Assembly (NCBI GenBank): GCA_905250885.1
Contig: CAJNOQ010000297.1
Coordinates: 1 to 55,981, forward strand
Source: Didymodactylos carnosus
Lineage: Eukaryota; Rotifera; Eurotatoria; Philodinida; Philodinidae
DNA: 55,981 nucleotides
Direction of reading: 5' to 3'
The notes under the pieces are model-generated. The model had not been told where the DNA came from. It saw only the letters and a list, made by a program, of their open reading frames with translations, and ran no database searches. A program made the position numbers and the translations under genes. Positions 10,901 through 23,076 of the stretch are shown piece after piece. The first letter of the stretch is position 1; the number at the start of each line of letters is the position of its first letter.

Positions 10901-13900
10901 GGAAGAATTGAATTTGGTGATCTTCCACGACGTTTTATTCTTGGATGAGTTTGCGGTTGTTGTTCTTCTTCATCAGCTGTTGAATCATCATCTTTGTCAC
11001 TTGAAGATTAAGATTCAAAATTTAAATTATTTAGATTTAGTCAGTCCCAAAAATATTCAACAATTTTTGTTTTTCCAGACCGTGATAGATCTTAGAAAGT
11101 CAGAAAGTGATTCGAGCAGTCGAAAGTGTTTCCGGTTAGACGATGTGTATATCAAAACTTCATTAAAATCCCTAAACTATCCATATATTCTTTAATTCCA
11201 ATCGGAGGCAGTTTCCGCTAAAATTTCAGCGAGCAATAGTATCGCACCGATGCATTATAACGGCAGGATCCCATCAGATACAATCGTGCAATTAACTAAT
11301 CAGCGTCTTTATCAAATAGAGTCTTGAAGTCAACTGACTTCTTGACTGAATAAAGAGTTTTTGACTAATTTTGGGATTCATTGTATAACTCAACTATACT
11401 ATACCTTGTCTCAGTAGCACTAAAATCATTCATTGCTTGTCGACCTGATGCGTTTATGCCTCTACAAAAGGGAACACATCTACGTTTTTGAACAAAAAAA
11501 TTGAGCAATATTTTTATACTTCATTGGACTTTCATTGCGAGAATGACACGATTTTGACCATAATGAAGCCTCACCGTAGTTCTGCTGTGATAAGAGAGGA
11601 CCTTGTGTACACGATTCATTTACCTAGATGTAAAAAAAAATCAAATCAAATCCGTGTATCATAGACTTTTTGCTAAAAAAATCTTTCACTTCACAATGTT
11701 TTTACGCAGGACACAAATCAAGAATGATTACACAATTGATATCTGCACTGTACATTTATTTTAACTGAAAAAGGGTGCTAATCCGATTGAATTATTGTTT
11801 AGTAGGAGTATACCTGTCCATTTTCATCTAATTGAACAAATTCATCGTCGTCGTTTGTTTTTATTGGCAAAAATACATTATCTACATCGTCAGTATCATC
11901 CACTACTAGAACATATAGGTAGATTAAAGGTACACTTCCAATAAAAAAGCATAAACTATAATACCTACAAGTATCAAACTGGTGTTCATAATGTGTTGTA
12001 CCTATCATACTTTTAGCAACTTTAGTATCTAAATCGAACGATGATGTTGCGCATCCTAAACGAGTACGAAAGGAATCGTTTTTTTTTTAAAAATATATTG
12101 GACATAGTCTACCGTTGAGTTTCGTTGTTTTATTGATAGTATCTGTTGCTGTTGTTGTTTGAATAAGACCATGTGGATAAATTTCATTATTTAATAATTG
12201 TGAATTTGTCGCAGTTATTTGTTGTTGTGGAGATGTTAACGGTGTTTGATGATGAACAGATCGCTGTATGGGATCGAACGCAGTTGTACTACCTAGCAGT
12301 AAACTTTGTATTAGATCACTCATCGACGTTGTTGAAATGTGCATACCATTGTTCAATCCATCTGTTGTCAAAATTGAACGTATTGTATCCCTTGTGACGT
12401 TTGTCAATGAACTATTTGGTGTAAGAAGATCGTCGATACTGTAACTAAAGAAATCATCAAAAAAAGAACGCTTATATAACACAAAAAATATCGAATATAT
12501 ATGAACATACTTTGGCATAGTCATCAGATCTCCTACTAATCGTAATCTATCCGACGAATGAGATGGAGGAAACGATGATGGATCTCCTGTGATCAAATGG
12601 GAACGATTGGAATCAAAACGAAAATCTAAAAAGAAAGAAAAACAAGATAATATGAATAAAAACAACAATTTTTAGACTCTTACCATCCATTATATCATCA
12701 ATAATTAGTGGAGAATTATTATTGAATGCATTTGATGTATGATGATTATGAACTATAGGTGACAGTAGTCTAACAGTATTACCTGTGAAATTTTTAGTTT
12801 CAAATATTACAAGCAATTCTTGAAAAAATCTGAAAAATAACAAGATAAAATAAAATTTTCAAGAATTTATAAAGTTAAACAAACAGTATATACTTTGTAT
12901 GAATACTGTACAATTTTACGGCATAAGTAGCCATGCTATTTTCGTCTAAAATAAATATCGATGAATGTTGACAAAAATTGCATCAGACACATGTACTTTG
13001 TTGATGTGATTGTTCTAAAAATTTTTTTCGATTTAAACGATCGGCAGCCGTTATTGCAAAACTTAATGCTGGAGCTTTTACTAAAAATTCATTGACTGAA
13101 GTGAATCCAGCTCGAATTTGATCAACATCTTGATGAATGGTTAAAACGTATATACACTAAAATAAGATAAAATAACATCCAAATATCTAATAAGTTTAAT
13201 CTCACTTTTCGATTGATATCTGATAAAACAAGAAAACGTGATGTTAAATCAATTGATGATTTCAATATAGGCTTTGATTGAGAATGTAAGTGGGATGATT
13301 CAATAAGTGAATACTGAAATCTAAAATATTAAATTATTTATGATATTTTTAAAGTAACTATTTAAATTATAATTTTACCGAATAGTTTGAAGGCAACACC
13401 AATTCGTACAAATCCAAATTTTTAATTCACTATTGAAATCGCAACCAGATATAGCATAACGCCATAATTGTGTACTAAATAATTGACGATAAATTATGAA
13501 AGATATTTTCTCTTTTTCCACTGTAAACTTACTCCTGTGTTAAATTTTTATGATCGTCAAGAAAATACAAACAACTAATGGGACGACCATCATGTGGTAT
13601 CCAGCAGTGAAGACATCTAAATAACAGTAACGTTTTCAACGACAAAGACGTTTCTTCTACTAATAAAGATGATCTACCTGCATGAGTTAGGTTGATCGAA
13701 ACTGATCGAAAAAAATTTAATTTCTCCCGTATCTGTACCTGTTCCAATTGCTGTACCATCTGGTGAAAAACAGACACATGTCACAAGCTAGAAAAGAAAT
13801 AGATCTGTTCTAGATCAAATTGAATAGTTAAAACAAAAATTAACTTACTCCTTGATTATCTTCATATGTTAAATGTCCGTTTTCAATCTGATTTAATGTC

Positions 13901-16055
13901 AAGATTGTCTCACTAATGTAGGATTGAGAAGCCACAGCGACATTCAATAATTCAACCTGAAATGGAAAAAATATAGGATAATAACCCAAAACCTTATCAG
14001 CGGCAGTCCCTATTGGGACTAAAATTGGAAAATTCCTATACTCTGCATTTAACAGTTTAAATGACATACCTCATAAAAAATTAATTAATCTTTATTTTTT
14101 GACTTAATGGTTCAAGTCTGATTTATTTTGTAACCTTGATTATTCAGTTGCTAATAACATTTTCGTTTAGTTATAATTTACGTTGAATACTGGTGCGTTT
14201 TAAGATGAATACTACAGTTCTTTGGCGTCAAATTCAAGGTGAAAAATTTTGGTCTTCTCAACCTTGTAGAATAACTTTTAAAACTTCGTTCTAGGCTTAA
14301 AAGACGCAAAATTTCGTCTAATATTTAATGACAGGCTTCGGTTAAAATATATCGTTATGTTTTCTTTAAAACTTCTGAAATAGTGGCTTCCCCCTAAAAC
14401 TACCCTATTTTTATTCGAACAGGATTTTTTCCACTATACGACTGTGGCTTCTTGAACCGAGCATATTGATAACACGTGCAAAAACATTTTTGATATTCTA
14501 GTCTACAGAAAAATTTGTAACTGGACTGTTACCATTTAAATCTTATACAAAAAATGCTTAGCTTTTCAAACATTTTGTTACTCTCTTTTGTAACAAAACT
14601 AAATGTTATTATTTTATCTCGTTCATAGGATTTTGTAGAGTGTAGAAAGTTGAATTTTTTGGTACCTGAATGATCATTTTTATGGCTATACATGGTAGAA
14701 AAATCCGCTTAAAAAAAACAGGCTACTTTCCAGGTAGTAGCAATATTTTTTGACGGAGTTTACTATTTCAAAAGAAAACATAACGATATATTTTAACCGA
14801 AGCATATCATTAAATATTAGACAAAATTCTTCTTCTTTTAAGCTTAGAACGAAGTTTTAAAAGTTATTCTGCAAGGTTGAAAAGATCAACGTTTCCACTC
14901 TGAATTTGATGCCAAAAGACTGCAGACCTGCTAGAGTAGGATGTGTGGTTAAAAAAACACCAAAAACTACAGGATTTCGAGTATATAACCTCAACACCTC
15001 TCTACTATGGAATTATGGAGAGGAGTCTGACAAAAGTATACAGATAATATTCTTACCTTTGATCCACTGGTTACAGCTAGCAACGTGTGCGCATCGTTAA
15101 TTGGATCGTTTTCATCCACATCATTGTTATCTGGTATAAAACAACACCATGATAATTTATTAGCCGATTTTGTTGACGATAATAAATCAACACAAAGTAT
15201 CAACGAATGCCAATAGAATAGAATTAAGAAAAACATTCCTTTTTCTTCGTGCATAAAAATTAATGAATTTAGATTTATTTTTATAAAAAGGATACTTCGA
15301 TATTGTATCAACTTTTTCAATTCGATATATTCTCAAACGATTTGCGTCATCAATACAAGCTAATAATACATCATCACAAAATGAAAATGCTAAATCTGTA
15401 ATACATCCACTAAAAGGTGGATTGATAATAAAACGAAATTCCAGTTGTTTATGAAATACACAAATAACATCGTCTCCGGTTTGAACTATAAATATAGGGA
15501 GAAAACTGAGATCACTTTTACTATTTGTTTGTTCAGAAAGCAGTATTTGGTTCTTCTATTTAAGCAGAGTTTGTCAAACATTGTCATCAATGTAAGATGT
15601 CATACATACCTTTGACGGCATATGCAACATATTCGCCAGTGACTGCAACAATGTTGCCCAGATGATATTTTTCTTCCCAATCATGGTTGAGGATAGTTTG
15701 AGAATAAACCTGAAACATAGAAACAAAGATATGTATGAATAGCTAGCTCATTGGAAGAGCAAATGCGTTGTTTTATAACCTGATTATTTGTAAAATTTGC
15801 TTCATTCACAACAGTTTTCAGATTACTTAGATGTATTTCAACATCATATCCCGAAATTAAATGTGCACTTTTCTTTTCATTACTGTTCAATTCACTGAAA
15901 CGACATATTGAAACTAGAAATAGAGCTTTCCGTACCAACTTTATTTGCTCACATGTATTGACTATGCTTGTCTTCTGAACTGAAATTACTAGAAATAACA
16001 TGTTTTGAACAAAAACAACAATCAAATAACTAGCCGTTGATTACCTATTATTCAT
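7935..16055 (-). CDS. EDC4: Enhancer of mRNA-decapping protein 4 (EDC4 / Ge-1)
   Basis: About 1,300 residues in 29 exons: 16055-16045, 15988-15953, 15894-15780, 15709-15610, 15485-15296, about 15198-15057, 13956-13849, 13787-13678, 13616-13533, 13474-13379, 13320-13206, 13156-12997, 12945-12894, 12829-12684, 12625-12511, 12444-12113, 12055-12002, 11905-11814, 11623-11520, 11461-11405, 10999-10873, 10814-10598, 10410-10252, 9441-9317, 9261-9096, 9022-8833, 8757-8451, 8396-8233, 8172-7935. Phases agree at every junction except exon 5/6. The N-terminal half is the EDC4 WD40 region, with telltale blocks such as CLHCWIPHDGRPISCL and WRYAISGCD. A Ser/Asp/Gln-rich linker follows. The C-terminal helical Ge-1 domain includes AFNQIVIPSFEKAALNMFQQ and LNLVRHAQLNQAFEF. 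EDC4 scaffolds DCP2, DCP1 and XRN1 in P-bodies. Human EDC4 has about 1,400 residues. The intron at 13957-15056 carries a foldback element. Confidence 0.95.
9442..10251 (-). other. Long EDC4 intron (810 bases)
   Basis: The longest EDC4 intron not explained by a visible repeat. It starts with an AT dinucleotide run at about 9447-9466. Open frames on the plus strand in this stretch are not recognisable. Flanking exons join in phase across it. Confidence 0.6.
14214..14923. mobile_element. Foldback element inside an EDC4 intron
   Basis: Arms at about 14214-14385 and 14757-14923 are inverted copies; both contain GGTTAAAATATATCGTTATG and TTTTAAAACTTCGTTCTA. The roughly 370-base core has no coding frame. 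The element accounts for most of the 1.1 kb intron between EDC4 exons 6 and 7, which is far longer than its neighbours. Superfamily unknown. Confidence 0.75.
15199..15295 (-). other. Probable U12-type (minor spliceosome) intron in EDC4
   Basis: The donor after exon 5 reads GTATCCTTT, an exact match to the U12-type 5' splice site consensus RTATCCTTT. TTTCTTAAT at 15231-15223 differs by one base from the U12 branch-site consensus TTCCTTAAY. No AG lies between the branch site and the conserved KLSWCCFIP block of exon 6. The only in-frame end close to a known minor-intron dinucleotide is AT at 15200-15199, giving a GT...AT intron. All other EDC4 introns are ordinary GT...AG. The 3' end is therefore a guess. 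Confidence 0.55.
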
Positions 16056-17810
16056 CTTCAGAATAAACTATAAAAATGTATGACAATATCTAGAAAATGA
16101 GAAATAAGATTTTTTTGGTATAGTTAACAAGATTAAAGCACATCTTTACATCAAATTAGGTTGTATAACACTAATACGAACGAAGATTGGGAAATTAGAG
16201 ACCCTATTTCTGACCTATTAAATTAATCTCTCACTGTTCGTACTACTCTATGATCAAAGGAGGATAAAAAGTCTTCAGATGTAATCTTACTTTCTGTCCG
16301 ACCCTTTATCATAACTGTAAATACAAAAATAAAGTTCACAAGTTTTTGTTAACTACCGAATTACTTTAGATTACCTGGGAAAATAATTATTATTTAAGAA
16401 CACTTGTTTTTTGTGATGAATAAAACAGCATCTTGTTTAACCGAAAAGTAGTTATTTATCTAATATTTTGCAGTATCTAACATACCTAATATTCTTTTCT
16501 CAATCGAATTAAGTCATAGTAAATACTAAAACGTACTAAGATATTCAATTAAACAGTTTTAGAATTTTCATACTTCTTACATTATTTTAAACTGGCTCTA
16601 ACGACTAAAAATTAATTTTATACAGATTTATTTTTACTTCTTTCTTTATCAGAGTATAAGAGTTATCTTGCACTAGCCTGCGAAGAATCCAGTGCCAAAT
16701 AAATGATAAGAAAATTTTAGTTGTGTTACAACGCTCTATTCTTCCACTAATGAGAAAATAAAGATTATAAACTACTATGTTCATGCATCGCTGATTGTTT
16801 GCATGAAAAAACCGCTCGAAGTTGTTGCAGAAAAGTACCCATCTATCGTTGTAGTGTTACCGATCAAAGTTGAACTATTTGTTGATGTCAAGTATATTGT
16901 AACTATGATATTCGACGAGAATATCTAATACTAGATACACTTTGTCTCAATTGACTTAAACGCAGGTGCTAGTTAGACGGATGTGTAGACTTTTTTTTGT
17001 TAAATTAAATAGAAACATAGAACAAGTAGAAGAAATGATATAGTCTAAAAAGGAAATATAACTAAAGATATGTCATTTCCACAGACGGTATCAACGTGTG
17101 TTTCTCTCTCGCATAACATGTTTGTAGATGTCAAACAAACTGTGATTCGTAGAGACTAAAGATAATATATGTTTAGTATAGTGGGATAGTTCTTTTTTTT
17201 TCGTTTTTCATTCCATGAAAAAACATCGTTCTTTTCCACTTAGCTGATCACCATTTGTTTTAAAGAAAAGAAAGAGTACGATGTCACATTTCTGCTTCTA
17301 TTCTATTTACTAAGAAATGTTCGTTTAGTTTATACCGTCTGTTTACACACTATAAGATGAGACAGCAGCTGTGAACAGTATAGAAATCAAGAATATATAA
17401 GATGTTTTAAGTCAAACGTTTTGCTTTGAAATTAGTTGGATGAGATTAATGGAGTAGTATTTATTATATGAAAATAAGTAAAGGTCTCTACTGATTATAA
17501 CGTGGCATTGATTTATTATCCTCGAACAGAATAGTTATTAGAAATCTAAACTTAGGTAATCATATTACTCTTTTTTAGCATAATTTTTTCTTAGAACTAG
17601 CTCCTTATTACATGGTTTCAAATTTTTAGCCAAAAATTAGAATTTTGTACAGAACAAGTACAAAATATTCTGATGTAAAAATTCGAGTTATTCGAATTCT
17701 AGAATTTGAGCAGCATCGGAGTATATGTGTCTATACTTTTTATTCAAATTCATTTTCTCTGCACACACTGAACACATCGTTCATTTCTACTTCTTTCAGT
17801 CATTCAATTA
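16056..17810. other. Divergent intergenic region (EDC4 / TMEM179-like)
   Basis: This 1.75 kb stretch separates two genes transcribed away from each other, so it should contain both promoters. I see no clear TATA box, repeat or further exon. AT-rich throughout. Confidence 0.5.
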
Positions 17811-18932
17811 ATGCCATCAATTAAAAATACTAAAAGTGATGATTGTAAGCAATTATTACAAATGGCATCGTTCGATGCACGTGAATCATCAACATCTTCA
17901 AATAATGAACCATCATTAAACATGTCAGACAGTAGACGACGATCCTCCTTATTCACTGAAGTTGGACTCGTTCTTGGAGATACAATTCATAAACTATCGA
18001 GAACAAAATCGTCTAATACTGCAACGTCAACAAATTCCAAACAAAAAAAATGTTTTTTTTTACGTTATGTGCATTTACCGAAGTCTATTTCATTTCCAGT
18101 TTCGAATGAACGTTTACGTGTAATATTTTTACTATTCACCTGTTTTATTGCTTTAATAAGTTTTACAATATTTCTGATTATTGGCTATAATTCAATCCAA
18201 TTTAAGCAACAATGCCTGTTATACTCAATATTCGATTATGAGATAACAGACGAAATTAAAACAAATTATACCGTACATTTAGATAGTGCGAAAACAATAT
18301 TTGGTTCTAAAAATGTCTGTGAATTTTGTATATTTTATTGTGTATTCGTATTCATTTACTGCATTGTAACATGTTTCTTCTTCGTATTATTCAATGCTGA
18401 CCATAGAATTATATTAACAAATGATACAAATTTGCTTTGGCCATGGTAGGTACCAATTTCTACACAAAATATTGAAATAACTCCATTCATTTTTTTTCTT
18501 CATAGGTTCATAATTTCAACTATTTTGGGTATTTTATCATTAGTGAATGCTTGTGTATTAACAAATGGTTTCCAACTGTTTTGTTCGAGTATTGTCAGAA
18601 ATTTGCATTATAATCAATATCAACATTGTTCACAGATAAATTTAATGTATTTTGAACAATATCCAACGGTCAGTTATGTTTATACGTATATGGTAATTGC
18701 CATTGTTTTCGCTTGGTTTCAAGTCATATTTTTTATCGGATCTATCACCATACTAATAATACGATTAGGCACTACTGAATTGGATAATAATATTGATAAT
18801 ACAATTGATGATGGAAAGAAGGATGAAACATTTGAAAAAAATACAAAAATTCCACTAACAACAGCATATTTTAAAGATAAGCAACAACAACAATCAAATG
18901 AAATTAATAACATAATGTCAATAAAAAAATAA
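17811..18932 (+). CDS. TMEM179-like four-helix membrane protein
   Basis: Two exons, 17811-18445 and 18506-18932, join in frame across a 60-base GT...AG intron and encode 353 residues. After a polar, Ser-rich N-terminus (about residues 1-100) come four hydrophobic segments at about residues 105-125, 170-195, 215-240 and 280-310. The spacing resembles the TMEM179 family: an extracellular loop after helix 1 containing QQCLLYS, helix 2 followed by a short linker, an LFC...C-containing loop after helix 3, and a final helix followed by a polar tail. The tail ends in a Gln/Asn-rich segment. TMEM179 proteins have no established function. The N-terminal extension is longer than in vertebrate members. 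The ATG at 17811 is the first in frame. Family assignment rests on helix spacing and loop cysteines and is moderate. Confidence 0.65.
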
Positions 18933-20438
18933 ATAAGAATTTATGTGTATACTTGTTTCAAATTGAATTAGATTAAGAAATTATTTTTATGTGTTTTTCC
19001 GTATTGTCTACATGATATACATCAATGATGGATATTATAACATACAGAAATTTTTCAATGTATGTTATATTAGTGGTCGAACAGTATTTGTACGATAAAG
19101 AGGAAAAATAATGTTGTAGCAGTAAATTTTATTGTTTCACTAAAAAAATACCTTACTTTAGAGTAGATCTTGAAAACGTTTAGTTCTAAGACTGTGTTGC
19201 TCTTATAATTCTCACAGCCTCAAGAAAAAACAGCTGCATATATGACGAGATCTATTTAGACACTATTGGCTAGTTGTAAATATAAAAGACTTTTAATCAA
19301 GAAGTGCAGCTTTTTCTATTAACAGTCTTAAGCGTTAGTTTCATTGAAAAATATTCAGTGTCAGAAAGAAAATACGTACATTTTGGAAAGACATATCTAC
19401 TTGAATTGCAGATTATTATTATTATGCTATTATTTATGTTGCTATTTCATCTATAGATAGATGAAGATGAGAGATCAGCCCATTTGAAATCATTCACAGT
19501 AATATCGATGAAGACATCATTCTATATAAACACGCTTTCTGTATTTCTAATTACAAATTTTCTCCTTATGTTGACTAAAGATTTCGATCTACTACAATAA
19601 CATGATACTTAATTGACTTATTAATATAAAAAAATTAGATATAAATTCTATAAGTTAGATTTGCGTTTTATTAATCTTCAATAAAAAAAATATACTATAT
19701 GAAAAATACAAGGTATAAAAATCGGAGCACAAACAAAATGAGCAACAACATCCTATATATCGATATTAAAAAGAATATAGACCAAAAATAGGCTACACAC
19801 AAAAGACAGTTATTCTCAGAAATGTACATGGAATAGAAAGAGCAATGAAAAAAACACATCTGAAAAAACGTAGCTAACTGATAGAAGAAGAAAGTTTATT
19901 TCTGTTCATAAATCGCTATTAATAAGCAGCGAATCACAAAATATAATTTTTTTAATACGCAGAAAAAAGCTTTAATCACATCACAAGAATGAAAAAAAAC
20001 GTACATACTATGTTTGTACAAAAAAAAATAATAATAATAACGGGCAAATGGCACTTCGAAAGACGTACTAAATAAAAGATCGAGAAAAAATTCGTGAAAG
20101 AAATACATGAATTTGGAATACGAAATGACAACGCCTGTCATGTTTGTTTTCTGGAAACGAACCGTTTTTAACGAGCAAAACAAAACAATTACGAATCGTT
20201 AAGTAAAAATCTGATTATACGTTGGATCAATTAAAAAAAACTAAAGATGTGACATTGTACAAATTGATATACTGTAATATTGAAAGAAGTATTCTCCGTA
20301 TAGGTATGTGAGGTAGATAAGGTAGAGAAAAAAGTCACATCAGAAAGAAACAAAGATATCCATTTTCACCGGCTAACAACAAATATAAATTGAAACATGT
20401 TGTATGATGTATTTATGTTTAAAATAATTTCAATTCGT
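18933..20438. other. Tail-to-tail intergenic region
   Basis: Lies between the ends of the TMEM179-like gene and the Rag GTPase gene. It should hold both 3' untranslated regions. No exon, RNA gene or inverted repeat was recognised. Confidence 0.5.
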
Positions 20439-23076
20439 TCATGTTTTTATACCATCTTTTTCAAGTTTTTCAAATACTTTTCTGGCATTACGAATATTCA
20501 TCAATGTTACTTCTGTGGCTAAAATAAAGACAGAATTTATTATAAATCAAATTTTATTTTAAATACACATCGAGATATGATGTGCATTTGCCAATAAACA
20601 AATCACTTACATATAGTTGGGTCTGATATCACAACTAATACAAATGTGTTTGGTGTACATAATTCAATGAAACAAGCAAATGTCGAATTTCGAACTTCCA
20701 TCGATTGAAATTGTGCTGCTAATTTACTAAAATAACACACATAGTCAACTATTTCATGAATCTTGACATTCGACGTATTACCTGCAGCTCAATTTAAATT
20801 GCTTAATTATTTCACTTATTTTTTCAAAACGTTGTGGATCGCGATGGTGTTTTCGTGTACAATGCGATATAATCTGTAAAGCAACAACAACAACGAGGTA
20901 TAAATAACTCTTGTTGATCTGTCAACGTACTAAAAATGTGGCTTTTTCGAATAATAGTATTTCATCAGCATCAATTATTTCAGCAAAATTTTTAAGCGTT
21001 TTTTCTAAACGAGTGACATTTGGTACGAGTTGATGAACGATCTGTGACCATGCCTATTGCATTCAACAAAAACAAAACACAGTATATAGCATAAAAGAAG
21101 ATTAAAATACAAACTTTATACAATGTTTCATCCCAAATTGATGTACGAAAACAACTACAATCTAACGGTTTTGATAAATTTTTTAATACTGCTTCACGTT
21201 CTGTAAAAACCTGAAGTAGAAAAATGAAATATAAGGTTCTTGAACTGTTCAAAAAAATAACTTTTACTTTGTCACGAAAATCGTCGGGAATTAAATCCAT
21301 TTTATGGACAAGACAAAATACTTTTGATTGTGGTGAATACTAATTGAAAAAAACACACTTCTTGTTTAGTTAAAACAGTGATCAAAGAACATTAGTAGCT
21401 GGAATATGAAACATCATTAGAGCCGTAGTAAATAAGTAATGTTAACATTGCTTATTAACTATGGCTCTAGTATTTTTGCTTCTGACGAGAGAACCTGCCC
21501 AGGTGTCAAACTCCATTTTCAATGATCTTATGCTAGTTGATAGAGGTAAGTGTTCTAGTTAAAACCCTAAAAGGATTTATGCTCATGGTACTTCTTTCAA
21601 GACTTATGAATTGTTTTTGTTTCGTTGGTAAAACAGGTACAAAAATGATCGGCCAACAATTTTACCAAACCATTACAATGATGGAATAACTGTTATTCAC
21701 AAAGAGAAGTAATTGCATCACCGAAACAAACAAATTAAATAAATTATAGAGAGCGAGGAGAAACAAGATAGCTTGTTCATTAGGAAACATTAACAGAATC
21801 ACATATGATTAATCATGAGCAAAGAAAAATGAATTATTGGGAAAACATGATTGTCTTTAAAAACAAGGAAACTCGATAGATTATTTTCTGGTGAGGCTGA
21901 AACGCTGATTCTTTCTATGATGATAATCAGACACTAGTAAAATCATAGAGAAAAATGTCAGCTCCAAATTCGCTGTTTTTTTCGAGATTCAAAAATTTTA
22001 GTGTTGCTGTACCTGTTTTCCCAGTGTAATAAAAAAAGTTCATAACGCTTGAAAGAAGCACCATTAGCACAAATCATTTTAGGGTTTTAACTAGGACACC
22101 TTCCTCTATCAACCGGCATAAGATTATTGAACATGGAGCTTGAGACCTGAGGTTTCCTCGTGAGATATAAGCAATAGTTCAAAGAAACAATCTGCTTGTA
22201 TACTGTTAAATTGTGTTATCATCTAATTTTGTATGTGTTCATTCATCTAAGTGATAGACTTACTTTTGTTGAAACAGGTCACCCACATACAAAAGTTACC
22301 AAAATTTGATGGACTACATGTTGCATCTATATTCAGGTATCAATCAACTTAGAGAAAGAACACGCTCTTTATCCGACAGCAACGTCTGTATGTCGGTGAC
22401 ATGTTTGAATAAAGAAAAGGTAGGCATTTAGGTCAATGCTAACACATGTGAAACACAAAATTACAGTGTACTGGTAAATGCACAAAGGGAAGAAACAAGG
22501 AGAAATTTTTTCTATTGTGTAACTTCTTTATGGAAAAAAGACTTTTTTAACTACCTGCAGAATAGATTCTAAACACGACTGATAATAATGCATATCTTTG
22601 TCCATTTCCTGACTTTGAACATCGAATACATAAATGAGCACTTCAACATTTTTAAATATATTGTCTTTTTGGGTCGCAAAATAACATTCCATGAATGCTT
22701 CTTGACTATAATAAACGTTAATAAAAATGTTTGCTTTCTAATAAGTCAGAAAAAACACTTACCCTCCACAATCCCACAGGTTCAAAATTAAATTGCCTAA
22801 AAACCGAACATATGCTTGTTCAACATCCACTAAAATATGGAAAACATTAATAAGACATCAAACTATCTGTTCAGAATTAACATTTATAATAGCAGAATCA
22901 TCTTACTTGTGGCCGCCAAACGACGTGTATCTTTTGCACTATAATTAGCGAATATAATTGAACGCATTGACGTTTTGCCGCCACCACTTTTCCCCATTAA
23001 TAAAACCTAAATAAAACTAGTTTATCTAATAATTTCATTGCAATACTTCTAGAAGAGCACAAACCTTCTTCCGCAT
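20439..23076 (-). CDS. RRAGA: Ras-related GTP-binding protein RagA/RagB
   Basis: Ten exons join in phase to 302 residues: 23076-23065, 23006-22907, 22829-22763, 22705-22555, 21339-21268, 21210-21115, 21053-20931, 20873-20782, 20726-20611 and 20518-20439. The start is MRKKVLLMGK, close to the vertebrate start. The P-loop is GKSGGGKT (residues about 10-17), G3 is WDCGG, and the G4 position is HKMD. The C-terminal roadblock-like half contains the very conserved [15 protein letters not shown] and FQSMEVRNS blocks. RagA/B pairs with RagC/D on the lysosome surface and recruits mTORC1 when amino acids are plentiful. Human RagA has 313 residues, so this is full length. The 1.2 kb intron between exons 4 and 5 contains a foldback element and a separate palindrome; other introns are mostly 50-90 bases. 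Confidence 0.97.
21418..21469. repeat. 52-base palindrome in a RagA intron
   Basis: Two 26-base halves meet without a spacer around GTTAAC and differ at three paired positions. It sits just outside the larger element that starts at 21485. It could be an independent short palindromic element or a relic of the same insertion. Confidence 0.75.
21485..22161. mobile_element. Foldback element in RagA intron with ACGAG termini
   Basis: About 170-base inverted ends (21485-21650 and about 21995-22161) include AGTTAAAACCCTAAAA and GTTGATAGAGG in both arms. The outermost bases, ACGAGAGAACCT on the left and ACGAGGAAACCTC on the inverted right, resemble the ends of the palindromes at 3176 and 54844. The roughly 340-base core is non-coding. 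Confidence 0.75.

Noticed and set aside
11307-11360. Imperfect palindrome in an EDC4 intron around GAAGTCAACTGACTTC
   Set aside because: Real but short, with no flanking duplication or second copy in the window. Too weak to call a mobile element.
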